Shown here: piece after piece, positions 23,899 through 35,629 of the stretch
Layout: each line of letters begins with the position of its first letter
Numbering within the stretch: the first letter of the stretch is position 1
Assembly (NCBI GenBank): GCA_002189035.1
Contig: NEEC01000020.1
Span: forward strand, 620,001-684,000
Reading direction: 5' to 3'
DNA length: 64,000 bases
Source of the DNA: Utricularia gibba
Taxonomy: Eukaryota > Streptophyta > Magnoliopsida > Lamiales > Lentibulariaceae
Position numbers and translations under genes: made by a program
The notes under the pieces: model-generated
Database searches by the model: none
Told to the model about the DNA's origin: nothing
Seen by the model: only the letters and a program-made list of their open reading frames with translations

Positions 23899-24967
23899 AT
23901 GATAGGATTACTATACTATTTGTAAAACTCTATGAAATGTTATGTGGTTTTATCATATATTGTATGAAAATCATTATAAGGTTTAATGATATTAGAATAT
24001 TGAATTTGCTTTGGTACTTAGGATTGAGAATTAGAGATGTGATAAGTTCTGAAGCGAATGGTTTTTTCAAACCATAGCTTAATAAACTGCGATTCACTAT
24101 TGACTTCAATTCCGATTTCGAACCAAAATTGGATTTTAAATCTTGAACTAATCTAGAAATATATAGATTTTTTAAAGATTAATTTCCACGCACCCACATG
24201 AGACATTGTGGATACCTACGAATTATGTCATTTTTTAGAGGATTTTTTAAGTTTACATAATGATTGTTAAAAAAATATTTAAAAATGATTCTAAAAATAA
24301 ATAATATTTTCTAATCATCCATATGAGTTGTTAAGAGTCTGAAAAAAATAAATATAATCATGATTTTCAAATTCCAAATATCTGGATTTGACACGAAACC
24401 ATAAGATTCCAATTCTGAAATAGAAACCATACAAACACTTACATTTTCAAACCGAACTTTCCAACCATGATTCCAATTCGATCCAATTACAACTATATTT
24501 AGAATACAAATGACATATAATTTCACTTGTTAATTACATATTACAAATACTTGTTCTTTGTGTTTGATCTCAACATCTACTATACACATTTGTTGTGTTA
24601 ATTTGGTGTAGATTACATATATAAATTTTATTTAATATGTTAATTTATTTTATTTACAATGACGTCAAAATTCGAAGACGGCATATTATTTATAAGGTTC
24701 TAAAGTTTCACCCAAAGTTCGGACTTCGGATGTTAATTGGATATTATTGTAATTTCGATAATAAAAATATCTAATTTTCTTTTAAAGTAAAATTAAATTA
24801 AAAATAAAATATCTCCCTCACCACGCTACGTGGAGGTTGATGAATGGTCAGGAACAGATAAGCTACTCGTGTCCACGAATCGTCCGCTACGACGCTATAA
24901 TTGAATCCACCCCCGACTCCTTATCTCAATTTACCCTCTCCATCTTCCGGCGACACAAAAATCGAAG
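23899..24967. other. Intergenic; duplicated flank and CP12 promoter
   Basis: The first part is homologous to the 3' flank of EF-hand copy A. The stretch at about 24690-24812 (AAAGTTCGGACTT..ATATTATTGTAAT..AAAGTAAAATTAAATTAAAA) repeats the sequence at about 23393-23490 upstream of copy C. The segment at about 24500-24660 resembles 22466-22560. From about 24812 to 24967 the sequence is the CP12 promoter and leader (GCTATAATTG at 24893-24902 is a possible TATA element). Confidence 0.55.
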
Positions 24968-25357
24968 ATGGCAGCAGTCGCCGGAGTGAGCATCACCGCC
25001 GCGAGCACGAAATTCGTCGCGAAGGCGTCGGAATTCCCGATGAGGCCTCCTCGATCCGCGTTTTTTCCGCGGATGAACAGGATACCTGCAGTGGCGCGGG
25101 GGCGGATGCGCGTGGTGGCGATGGCGGCGCCGGACCAGCTGTCAGATAAAGTCGAGGAGAGTATTAAGAACGCGCAGGAGACGTGCGCGGACGATCCTGT
25201 CAGCGGGGAGTGCGCGGCGGCGTGGGATGAGGTGGAGGAGCTGAGCGCCGCGGCGGGCCACGCGAGGGCCAAGGAGAAGATCAAGGTATCCGACCCGTTG
25301 GAGAATTACTGCAAGGATAACCCGGAAACCGACGAGTGCCGTACCTACGATAACTGA
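24968..25357 (+). CDS. CP12: Calvin-cycle regulatory protein CP12 (chloroplast)
   Basis: Single-exon frame of 129 residues. CP12 is a small, intrinsically disordered stromal protein that joins GAPDH and phosphoribulokinase into an inactive complex in the dark under thioredoxin control. The N-terminal ~50 residues are rich in Ala, Ser, Arg and Met, a transit peptide. The mature part carries the first Cys pair (ETCADDPVSGECAAAWDEVE), the conserved AWD..EELSAAA core, and the second Cys pair (LENYCKDNPETDECRTYDN) at the C-terminus, which inserts into GAPDH. All four redox Cys are present and the reading frame is intact. The start at 24968 is the first ATG of the frame. It stands alone between the EF-hand cluster and a convergent bZIP gene. 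Confidence 0.97.
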   Translation: MAAVAGVSITAASTKFVAKASEFPMRPPRSAFFPRMNRIPAVARGRMRVVAMAAPDQLSDKVEESIKNAQETCADDPVSGECAAAWDEVEELSAAAGHARAKEKIKVSDPLENYCKDNPETDECRTYDN

Positions 25358-25817
25358 CCGCCGGTCCGCCCGCTCCCCTTTACTATTTATCTCCTTAGCC
25401 GGTCTTAATTAAATGGATTTTCATGTATTTTAAAATACTTTTTCTTATTCAAAAAATTGCTCATTAGTCTTACTTAGACATTGGCACCAATTAGAGCCAG
25501 AGGAGTCACCTCTTGCTATGAGCTGATCCGGGGACCCAAAAACTTACCATGATTCAGGTTCGAATCATGCCGATCGGCTCATGACGACGATCCGATCGAC
25601 TTGTTTTGGCGACAATCCTGTTGATGAATGAAAATTGCAATAAGGAAACGAGTAGCATGATCTGTGAATGCACACCATTGCCATTTGATATACAATATGC
25701 AGGAGTAGAACAAGGGAAGCCTGCGTTTTGCATACACTCTCTTATTCGGTACAGTATGCAAATGCACATGAGAAGCAAAATTGAGCAGGTGATGGTACAA
25801 TAGTGGAACAAGCATCA
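25358..25817. other. Convergent 3' regions of CP12 and bZIP53-like gene
   Basis: CP12 (plus) and the bZIP gene (minus) face each other, so this spacer holds both 3' UTRs. Short frames here have no protein features. Nothing else is seen. Confidence 0.5.
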
Positions 25818-26216
25818 TCAGCAGGGGAACATGTCTGGGATGGGTTGGACTGCGCAAGGGCGCTGCCATGGCTCCATGGAGATAGCCTGGATTTCGATAG
25901 GTGATCCCCCGAATTCGGAGGCGATTTCTAGCACAGAGTTCAGGCGCCGGAGTCGATCGGTCATCTTGGCTAGCTGAGTTCTCAAGACATTGTTTTCTGA
26001 TGAGAAGGTGATGTAGGAATCAGCAGCACCATCAATCATCCCTCTCAGCTTCTTGTTCTCCTCCTGCATCTCGCTCACTTGAGCAATCAGCTCATCAAGG
26101 TGTTTCTGCTTCCTCATCCGGGATCTTCTAGCCGACTCACGGTTCGACAGCATCCTCTTCCTCTTCCTCTCGTCCACATCCGAACCGGGGCTAGTGGGGG
26201 ATTGTTTGGAGGCCAT
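25818..26216 (-). CDS. bZIP53: Group S1 bZIP transcription factor, bZIP53-like
   Basis: Intronless 132-residue bZIP, as expected for group S1, which acts with group C partners on ACGT/ACTCAT promoters in sugar and amino-acid signalling. The basic region is DERKRKRMLSNRESARRSRM followed by RKQKHLDEL (N-x7-R motif present), then a long leucine zipper through LRRLNSVLE. The C-terminal PWQRPC..QPIPDMFPC matches the bZIP53 ending rather than that of bZIP44 or bZIP11. ATG at 26216. The 5' leader is long and carries a sucrose-control uORF at 26325-26417, so translation is probably repressed by sucrose. A likely 5'-UTR intron runs from about 26683 (GTAAGG) to about 26533 (GTGCAG). Confidence 0.95.
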   Translation of the reverse strand: MASKQSPTSPGSDVDERKRKRMLSNRESARRSRMRKQKHLDELIAQVSEMQEENKKLRGMIDGAADSYITFSSENNVLRTQLAKMTDRLRRLNSVLEIASEFGGSPIEIQAISMEPWQRPCAVQPIPDMFPC

Positions 26217-26324
26217 GAAGGGAATATATATTCAACAGGGTAATTGAATCTTACTACTAAAAATCAAGGCAATTCAGGGGCTTAAACAACAGATCCCTGA
26301 TAACTGTGAACTATGCTCTTATAA

Positions 26325-26417
26325 TCAACTGGCCTCTGAGAACACATAGAACCAGTAGAGAAACACTACTGAGAAGGAATGAAGAAGCATAAACCCTTGC
26401 ATCCGGATCCTTATCAT
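26325..26417 (-). CDS. Sucrose-control uORF (SC-uORF) in the bZIP leader
   Basis: A 30-codon upstream frame ending 108 bases before the bZIP start. Its C-terminal half reads FSVVFLYWFYVFSEAS, the near-invariant peptide of S1 bZIP uORFs that stalls ribosomes in high sucrose. The first Met at 26417 is preceded in frame by a TGA; two internal Mets at codons 6 and 10 could also serve. The stop is at 26325-26327. The conserved peptide was recognised from memory of the bZIP11/bZIP53 uORF family. Confidence 0.93.
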   Translation of the reverse strand: MIRIRMQGFMLLHSFSVVFLYWFYVFSEAS

Positions 26418-26736
26418 CAAAACTCACAGATAAAGACCAAAAAAACGCCACCCCATAACCAAATATTTCCCAGTATGAGAAAACCCAATTACAAAAACCC
26501 TAGATCGGAGTTCCAAGGAGAATCAAATCTGCACAAAACGACACACAATCAAGAATCCTTGTAAACAGTCCAGCACCCAACAGCGCCAAAAAAAAAGGCA
26601 AATATAAACAACAATTAAACTAACAAGCGACAAATACAAAAGCAAACATGAGAAACAGAGAAAAAAGAAACTAACCTTACGAGATTCTAAGCTGAGATCA
26701 GAAAGGGGGAGAGGGAAAAGTGCAGAGCGTGGGGTG

Positions 26737-26743
26737 TTTTATA
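26737..26743 (-). promoter_or_regulatory. TATA box of the bZIP53-like gene
   Basis: TATAAAA on the minus strand, about 520 bases upstream of the bZIP ATG and ahead of the leader that holds the uORF. Spacing predicts transcription starting near 26705. Confidence 0.55.
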
Positions 26744-26749
26744 ATGTGG

Positions 26750-29700
26750 ATAGGTGCACTTTACAGCTAGGCACGCGAACGCTGATTGGCTGATGGTGGG
26801 TCCGGGGTGGCAAAGACATTGATTCTTTTTTTTTCGGTGGAAAATGCGAATAATTCTGGGCCCTTGCATTTCTGATGAAGTGATAAGCCGCCTTATCCGT
26901 TAAAACAGTAAAATGATAACAGTTTCGGGGCTAATGTGTAAATATAAGGTTTCTAAAGGGGGTAATTGCAATTTGTGACCCCCGGTGCCCTGAAGACGAA
27001 GGCGATACCGGAGCGCATCCGCATCCAAACAGGGATGCTGGTGGGCGCCTCATCGGAGAGGAGCGCATCCAGATCCATGCTGGATTCTGGGAACCGCTCC
27101 TTGTTATATGCATCCACAAGTTACACTACAGCATCAAACCAGAATAAGGAATTGCCTCTCACAGCAGCAGAGGTGATTGCTGTAAGAAGACAACAGCCAT
27201 GGCAAACCACAGTAGCTTATGTCATAGAGAGATTAACGGAGGATATGAATGCGTGACAGCATAGAAGAGTAAAGAACGACACTGACACCCATGCCTCATA
27301 ACTTTCATACTATTCTCTCAAAGTTTGCACAGAGAAACAATGGCCATCATGAAAAGAGAGCATGGGGCAATAAAACTGATGCATAGGCATGCATACACAA
27401 ATTTCACCATCCACAGTGGTGGAAAAACAGTAAAAGCAATGCCATAGTGCACCTTGTTCAGTTCAGCTTACTTTACACCACAGGTTCAAAAAAAGTTCAT
27501 TTAAAGAGCACAGAGTGCATCAAATTCCAAAACTCGATTGATAGTAAGCCAGAAGAAGCAAACCTTCCCATGGTGACCTTTCCAACCCCCACCAACGATC
27601 ATAAGACCTCCCAAATCAAAAGCCTAAAACTTAACCCCCCAAACAGAGCGCTCTTCCGATGTAGGCAATCGGCTGGTGGGGTTGCAAATCAAAAATCCCA
27701 ATTGAATCAGCGACACCCACAACTGAAATCAACATAATCGACAACCAAAAACGCGAAAAGAAAAATCAAACATTTTCAACCCTCATAATTAACCATATGC
27801 AGCCGTGTTATCTCCCGGAATCATCGAGGATGAGTAACAAGATCTTCAATCCGAGAGACCGCAAACCGCTGTAGAACCAATCTTCGAGAAACATCTTCTT
27901 CGGATCCCATCCAAATCCTGATCTCCTCCCACGCAGTACCACTACTGCTACACGTCTATCTGGTCGGTTGATCAACCCAACTGCTGATATATTTGACAAC
28001 GTGAACAGTTTGATGATTCTATAGAACAAATCAGGTATTGACACATCACATACGGAAAATTAGGTTAATCATCTACACTAATTAAAATTTTTACATTACC
28101 CATGCTGTATATACTTATTTATGATATTTAGAAAACTATATTGTTTTTTTAAAATTAAATTCATTTCAAATATATAGAACACCAATTTTTCGTAGAAGTA
28201 TGAGGCTTTCATGACTCAACACCAAATGAGTTTTGAAACGGTATGTTATATGCAACGAGAATTTGTAAAATACCGTAATATTTTTATCAGGTATCTTATG
28301 AAACTTAACATAAGATTATCTTTCGAGTCTAAAGCATTCGTCCGATAATCGACTTTCATCACTCAACGGCTATTTTATTATTTTATTAAGGATTAAAGAA
28401 GATAAATAATATTTAAAGAAAATTTCAATATAGAATAATGATATTGAGTAAACCAAGAAATGCATGTAGACATATAGTGAAACCCTTCTCTATTTATGAT
28501 TCGGCTGATAACATATGAAATATTATCTTATTTTAAATAATGCATATTCATTATTTTAGTATTTAATCTTGTGATCGCACTAGTATGCAATATAAAAATA
28601 AATGCATTATAAAAAATATGTACAGTAATAATTAAGTTAAAATATTAATTCATTATTATTTATTTGGCATGAAAATAAATCCAGATGAAAGTGTGATATA
28701 AGAGAGAGACGGGTTGGTGGGGCCAGCTAGTGGCGATGCCGCTCGAGAAATGATTGGTGCCCGCCACGTGGCTTGCTTCAGACAGAAGCACTCCTCCGTT
28801 TTGTATGTAAAAATAAATAAAAATAAAAATAATTACACATACAAACGCATGTGCTTGTACCCTAATGGCATTTTCGTATTTAAAATTTAATCAATTAAAA
28901 ATCACGTAATAATACCAAGTTGTTGATTTACATAAACCCGACCCGATTAATGGTTCGGGTCCGGATTCCGGAATAATTTACTTATTATTATTTTTTAATA
29001 CGAAAAAAGGTTGGAAATTAGTAAGAAGAAGACGTGTGAGCGCGTCTACGGCTTTACTTGCTACATACAACTCGACTTTCGCATCTGCGCGGAAAAAAGT
29101 AAGATTCCCAAATTTATTACGAGACCTTGAAATCTCAGTTTTTTTATTATTTTTATTTATTTTTTAGATTAATATTCATTTATTGAATGACAGCTTACCC
29201 CCTTCCGCTTTTGTTTTCCCTCCAAACCCAAAAATAGAATATCTCCCCCCACCCCTATTCCCCCTATCTAACCATTAATTCGAATTACAATTCCCTTATA
29301 TTATTTATATTCACGTATTAAATACGAAAATTCTCTGATATTATAAGTTCTTTTTTTTTTATATTACTCGCTTATTTATCTTTGTTACCCCATTTTGTTA
29401 TTTTTTAATGGGGTTAAAAAACTATTTTTAATTGCAAAAACCAAGATTCAATGTCAAATTCAATTGTGTTTTAGATTCAAAATCAAAATCATAAACCTTG
29501 AATCGAATCTAAACCAAAATTGAATCACAGGGTTCGATTCAAAATTGGAATCATAAACCTGAAACCAAAACGACTCTAACCTAGGTGAGAAATATCCCAA
29601 AAAATGTCGAATTTTTTTCAAGAATGCTTGAGAAAAACAATGTTTTCTAAAATATTTTTTCAATCACCTATAACATGTGGGTAATTAATAAAAATAATTT

Positions 29701-29970
29701 TATAATTTTTTCAATTATCTATAACGAGAAAATTGACGTTTCGTCAATTTTAAACTATCGATTTCATAGGGGTTGAAATCGTGATTTTTGGGTTCCAAAA
29801 TTAACGACCTAGTGGAAATAGTAGAGTTCTAATTTTAACCCATTACATGTATAGGGGGTGGATTAGTAGGTGGAAGTACGATAAAAATAATTAATTAATG
29901 TTTTAAGCCTAAAATTGGAAAAGAGGAGGGATAAAAATAGGCTTGGAAAGGGGCAGCAGAGAGTTGTGTA
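26750..29970. other. Intergenic region without a supported gene
   Basis: About 3.2 kb. The segment 26950-28060 is less AT-rich and could be transcribed, but none of its short frames resembles a protein. A minus-strand 41-codon frame at 26953-27078 overlaps a repeated GGAGCGCATCC motif and is weak. From 28060 to 29970 the DNA is AT-rich with an isolated G-box. No transposon coding sequence or terminal repeats were recognised. Confidence 0.5.
28763..28772. promoter_or_regulatory. Palindromic G-box
   Basis: GCCACGTGGC, the perfect plant G-box bound by bZIP and bHLH factors, in a short GC-rich patch. It is about 1.4 kb upstream of the TPR gene, so its target is uncertain. Confidence 0.35.
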
Positions 29971-29973
29971 GTC

Positions 29974-29980
29974 TATAAAA
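29974..29980 (+). promoter_or_regulatory. TATA box of the TPR/J-like gene
   Basis: TATAAAA followed by a GAGA-rich leader (GAGAGGGAGAGAGAG near 30000). It lies 170 bases before the ATG at 30150 and predicts a start site near 30005. Confidence 0.6.
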
Positions 29981-30149
29981 AGGCTACTGCCCTAGAGCTA
30001 GAGAGGGAGAGAGAGTGCGTGTAATCAGAATCCTGTGCCAGCGATTACGAGCTGGCATCCTCAGTTGTGTGTTTAAAGCCTCCTTGATTCGCCTCATGGA
30101 TCCCTAGTAGGGAATTTGTGTTGTTGCTGTTGGAGCTACGGGGACGGGA

Positions 30150-31904
30150 ATGGCGGCCGGGAGTGTGTCGCCGGACAAGGAGAAGAGGCATTGGTGGCTC
30201 AGTAACAAGAAGGTAAAGTTTAGGGGTTCCCCTGTTTTTTCTCTTTTTCTTTTGTTGCTTGAGATTAATGGGAACTGAGGTTTTGTGTAGATGGTGGAGA
30301 AGTGTGTGAGGGAGGCGAAGGTGTTGATGGCGAGCTCGGAGGAGAAGGATTTCAAGGCGGCCTTGGGGTTGCTAGAGGCGGCGGCGGCGACGGCGCCGCG
30401 GATGGAGGTGGTGTTGGAGATGAAGGCGAGGTGTTTGTTGGGGCTGCGTCGGTTTAGGGAGGTGGTGGATTTGTTGCACGAGAGTGTTCCCAGTTTTAAA
30501 ACTGCGGTTTCCGATGAGGTGGGGTCGGAGGAGGAGGAGGCGTCGACTGAGAGTTCGTCGGTGAAGCTTCTCGCCTCCGGTGAGAAGGAGTTTAAGTGCT
30601 TCCCTATTAAGGAATTGAAGAAGAAGGTGGTTTCTGGGATGAGTAAGAACATGGAAAATGAAAGGCGATGGAGGTTGTTTGGATTTCCATGTTTGCTTCC
30701 TTTGATTTGGGGATTTTTTCTCTTTTCTCATTGAGGCGTTTCGTCGAACAGGTACCTGGTTCTAGGGCAAGCCTGCTGCCATTTGGGATTAATGGAGGAC
30801 GCCATGGTGCTTCTCCAAACCGGGAAGCTTCTTGCCGCCGCGGCCTTCCGCCGTGAGAGCGTTTCGTTGCCGGACGACATCTTCTCCACCAACAAATTCC
30901 CACTTGGTAGCGACAATTTCAACAACCCACAAAGGCCCCCGTCGAAGATGGAGACGGAAAACATCTCCCACCTCCTCTGCAACATCAAACTCCTCGTCCG
31001 CCGTAAAACCGCCGCGACGGCTGCGCTAGACGCCGGCCTCTTCTCCGAAGCCATCCGGCATTTCTCCAAAATCCTAGACAGCCGTCGCGTAGTCCCTCAA
31101 GCTTTCCTAGCCGAATGCTACGTTCACCGCGCGTCGGCGTACCACGCCGCCGCGAGAATCGCCGACGCAATCGCCGATTGCAACAAGGCCCTGGCATTGG
31201 ACACTTCCTCCATCCAAGCTCTCACCCTCCGAGCAACTTTATTCGAAACCATCAGATGCTTTCCCGATAGCCTCCACGATTTGGAGCATCTCAAACTCCT
31301 CTACAACTCTATTCTTCGCGACAGAAACCTCCATTGCCCAATCTGGAACCGCCGCTCTTTCCACTACCGAGAAATCCCAGGTAAACTCTGCTCTCTAGCT
31401 TCCAAAATCCAACAGCTGAAGCAAAGGGTCGCCGGTGGTGAAATCGGAAACATCGATTTCCATTCCTTGATGGGGTTAAAGAGAAACTGCTCAAAATCAG
31501 AACTTGAGAGATCCCATCTCCTCCTCACCCTTAAACACAAGCCGGAAAAATCCTCCGCCTTCATCGACCGCTGCGAATTCTCCGACGGCACCGTCGCGGA
31601 TTCCGTCAGAGATCGAGCGAAACTGTCCGCACTAGTGCTCTACAGATTGATCCAGAAGGGCTACGCCAGTGTGATGGCCACAATCTTGGCAGAAGAAGAA
31701 GCCGCAAAACAGAGGAAGACTACCCCCCAAGCGGCGGCAACAACAGCTGCCGACGTCAAAGGAATCAGATCTCCGATCACGACGCCGTCGGCATCAGTAT
31801 ACAAGGGTATATTCTGTCGTGATCTTGCTGTAGTTGGACGCTTGCTATCACAGTCGGGGTTCAACCGTCCCATTCCTTCCAAGTATGAAGCATTAAGCTG
31901 GTGA
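30150..31904 (+). CDS. TPR-repeat protein with a degenerate J-like domain
   Basis: Three exons (30150-30212, 30291-30673, 30752-31904), phases consistent, 532 residues, soluble, no signal peptide. Start MAAGSVSPDKEKRHWWLSNK, as in homologues. TPR-like helices occur around residues 30-75 (AALGLLEAAAATAPRMEVVL) and 240-345 (AIRHFSKILD..AECYVHRASAYHAAARIADA, CNKALALD). A J-like segment follows near 385-440 (DFHSLMGLKRNCSKSELERS, LLTLKHKPEKSS). The HPD tripeptide that stimulates Hsp70 is replaced by HKP, so it should not be an active J protein. The C-terminus GIFCRDLAVVGRLLSQSGFN..KYEALSW matches a plant TPR family (I recall At5g12430/At2g41520). Exact role unknown; chaperone scaffold is an inference. 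Exon sequence is much more GC-rich than its flanks. Confidence 0.88.
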
Positions 31905-34900
31905 ATTGACGACAAATCTCTCCCCTGAAGGAAGGCGACGACGACGAACACGAGCTTACCTGCTGAGGATCCAAATGCTGTAAAAAAAGTTTTATTTTTT
32001 TTAATTAAGGATTCCATTTTTTTTCTCCTTTTCTTCTTCTTTATCCACAAAATTTTGTTCCTTCACCTGGTGGGACAGTAAATAAATGAAGTACCTTGCA
32101 GTAAATTGATGAAGTCCAAGGACTAGGTGGTAAATATCTGAAATTAAGCTTCTTCAATGTTTTAATTTATTTTATTTAAATAAATACATCCCATATGATC
32201 ACACAAAATCACATGTTCATTGAAGAAACGGTTGATAAATAAACATAATTTTAACAAATTAAATATGAACGAAAACTTTATATTTTAGTTTATTTAATAA
32301 AAAAAGAATATTTGAATATAGTTTTTTTTAATCTTTTTACCCATGACTTTTTTACCAATTTCTTACAATTCCCAAAACACTGACATTCCCCTACTATGCC
32401 ATTTTAGACCTATAAATTCACTTCTTTGACCACCAAACTCTCAAATTTTACCACTCATTTGTGTAGGGTAACTCAATGGGGACATGAGCATCGTAACACA
32501 ACTATATTTCTATATTTTTATTTTTCATAGAATTCAAATAGCTCATTCTAATAACAAAACTGTTTGAATGCGTTTGGTTGTTTGATATAAAGTAGTTATA
32601 ATTGATTTAATAAAAAATATCATTGTTTGATATCTTATTAAATATTTAAATAGTTTTTAAATTAAAACCTACATAGAACCCTTTATAAATATAATTTGTA
32701 AATATTTTTTAAATCCATTAAGTATATGAGTTTTGAGAATAATCATCTATAACCAAATACATTATATCCAAATTATCTAAACCCAATCAACAAATTTACG
32801 ATAACCGACGATTCTCGATCTTGATTGTTACTCAAACAATCTGATTCTATTCCAATTTGGATCCAAGTTGTGGAGTCAATTCCACGGGCAAGGAGGCCAA
32901 ATTGTGGAATGGAAGGAGGTGGCTTGACGAAGAAGAGGATTCCCTCATTTCATCGTATGAAACCGATGAGACAAGCAAAGAAGAGAGTGACGTGTCCTTC
33001 CCCGGTCAAACCCCCAGTCACCACAGTAAAAAAAAATTACAAAGAAAGGCCAAATCCACAGGGTAAGAATCTTAAAGCAGTATTTACAGGAAGAGTAAAG
33101 CGCGGTAACTTTTGTTTTCAAACCATAACCACATCAGATCAAGATTCCAAACTTTTCTTTTATTTTTACTGCGACAGTTATTAATTACGTGGGGGCCCCA
33201 CACTCCCAGGGTAAATGAAATAATTACCTGCTTCACCTGCCGCAGTTGCCGTACCGCTTCCTTCCTTCCTTACTCTTCTTCTTCTTCCACAAGGAGCAGA
33301 AAGTGATCTGATATCAGCTTCTTCATTAAATGCGCGCTGGGTATTCGATGGATCCGCATTTAATGCCCGAATTATTAGTATTTTATTATTCAGGCATTAA
33401 ATTCTACGGAAATGCGAATCCTAACAGTTGCGCGATAATAAAAATAATCCTATTTGTTGCTACGCCAAGTACGGCTCAGTTATTGCGCGGTTAAAAAAAA
33501 ATTTACACGCGGTTAAAAAAAAGTATTCTGTACACGTGTTTGGTTTAAGTTATTAAAAAATACTTTGAAAAAAATAAAAGATGTTTTCTAAAGCTTATGA
33601 AAAATTATAAGGGTTTTTCAATGTAGAGTTCATTTATATTTGATAATAAAATTACATAAAATAGAATCAATTTGAAATTATATAAATTGTACTATAAATT
33701 TAATAAAATAAAATATATATTGTTGAATTTAATATATTAAATTATTGTATAATTTATGATGTATATATTTTAAAAGTAGATATAAATTGAATACTATAAT
33801 TTCTTATTTTGTTATCTTATTTAATAATTAAATAAAAGATTTAATAAATTCCACAATTTATAAAATTAATCCCAAAATTTAGATTTATAATTTTAGTATA
33901 AAGAGGTTAAATATTAAAAAAATTTGAAAAATTTAAACAAAATAAATTTAGAAAATTATTAATACACAAGAGTAACATTCTGTATATATATACTAAGTTA
34001 GTATGTATATTTTTATATCTATATATTTGGATTTATCTAAAATCAAATAATTTAAATCTATCGATATCTAAATACATTAACCAAATAAAGACTGTGTTAT
34101 ATTTTATTTACGACACAATCTACCATTAATCTCTTTTTTTCTCTTTTGACGAAATTCTCATCGAAACAAACTCATATATTATGGATAATCTACATTATGA
34201 AAGACTCACGGTCAGGGAATCAGTTGACCCGATGGTGGCTCGTGGTTGTAAATGGGACAAAATGAAATGAAAAAAATAAGGGCAGGGGCAGGGGCGGGGC
34301 AGGGGGGTGCGAAAAGGGTGAAGAGTATAAATGAGTGTGCGTGTTGGCATGTGACTCGCGCAAAAGCCAGGGATGCACCATGCACTTGCTTGATGCCCAC
34401 TTCTGGGATCGCCCCCACCCCCGCCCCCAGCCCCCGGAATTTAAAAAAAAAAAAAAATGGAAAAAGGGGAGTCACGTGACCAGCTACAGTGGCGCCCACC
34501 CACTGTGTGCGTTGGACGGTTGTAGACTTGTAGTGCACGGGTCACTGTACCTACGTTATGGGCTATCATGACATGAGCTACCGGTTCTCAAAACCGAACC
34601 GTGCGGGGTACCGGTTCGCAACTCACGGCTCCATTGGATACCCTACTCTTATAATTTAGGATGGTTTCCTATTTGTATTGAAATTAAAGATCCAATGAGT
34701 ACAATGAGTAATTCCACTATATGTCATACCTGATTACACAATAAGTGTAAATCAAATTATAAAAAAAAATAGAGCTAATCCATTATTAGTAATCTACAAT
34801 TATTTATATATTTAAATATTTGATTTTTATTTTTTATATATTATTGTAAATAGTATATGAATTATAAATCGATCTAATTTTTATAATTTAAAACTAATGA

Positions 34901-35616
34901 ATCTTGTTGTTTTTTTATTTTTTATTTTCTGAAAATTTACACCAATATGAAACATATATTAGTCATCCAAACAGTATCATAAGATATACGTTTTGATAAC
35001 ATGTTAAAATTTATTTCTTGATGTGGAATTGTTTGTTCTAATAATTTGAAAAAAAATGTGTTTGATTAATGACATTTTGTTTATTGAATTAGCATATTTG
35101 ATTAATAGATAGTTTATATTTATTAAAAATAAATTATATGATTACATTTAATAAAATATGTTCTTTTTTCATTAATTACATGAAAAGAATTGGAAAACCC
35201 GAAGGTTCATTTGGTGGGACATGAAAAGATTATTTTATTATTAATAATTAATATTAATTATATGTTTGGTAAATAATGTAATAAATATTAATTGTATTTT
35301 TTATTTTTCCATTTATTAATAATGAAATACAAATTCATTTATCATGTGGATTTAGTTAATCTAGTGATAATAAAATATAACATTACTCTTTCTATTTAAA
35401 ATTATTTAAAAATATATTATGAAAATTATTATATTTATATAAATATTTTTACTAAGCACATAACAAATAATTTTTAAATAATAATTTTCTATATAAATGT
35501 ATCTATATATATTTAAATTATTATTTAAACGTCACTTACATTTGATAACGGATTAATTTCAAAGACTATGATTTGTTTTCTATTTTTATTGCATTATTTA
35601 AATTGTTGTTTTCTAT
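31905..35616. other. Long intergenic region without a supported gene
   Basis: About 3.7 kb. AT-rich apart from patches near 32820-33310 and 34200-34560. Short plus-strand frames at 32825-33306 and both-strand frames at 34212-34571 have biased, low-complexity composition and no domains. A hairpin lies at 33346-33413. The GC-rich patch near 34276-34310 is a run of GGGGCAGG-type repeats. I see no RNA gene or transposon protein. Confidence 0.5.
33346..33413. repeat. Short inverted repeat (hairpin)
   Basis: GCATTTAATGCC at about 33356 and GGCATTAAATTC at about 33392 are near-perfect reverse complements separated by an AT-rich loop. Pairing extends weakly outward (GGATCCGCATTT against AAATGCGAATCC). 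It may be a small folded element or a miniature transposon end. No target duplication was identified. Confidence 0.45.
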
Positions 35617-35629
35617 TATATTTCTTCTC

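Noticed and set aside
26953-27078. 41-codon minus-strand ORF beginning MDLDALLSDEAP
   Set aside because: Short, overlaps a local GGAGCGCATCC repeat, no homology recognised and no clear promoter.
32825-33306. Overlapping plus-strand ORFs near 33 kb
   Set aside because: Lys- or Ser-rich low-complexity translation, no splice-consistent continuation.
34212-34571. ORFs on both strands near 34.4 kb
   Set aside because: They arise from GC-rich simple sequence (GGGGC and CCCCCGCC runs) and show no protein features.
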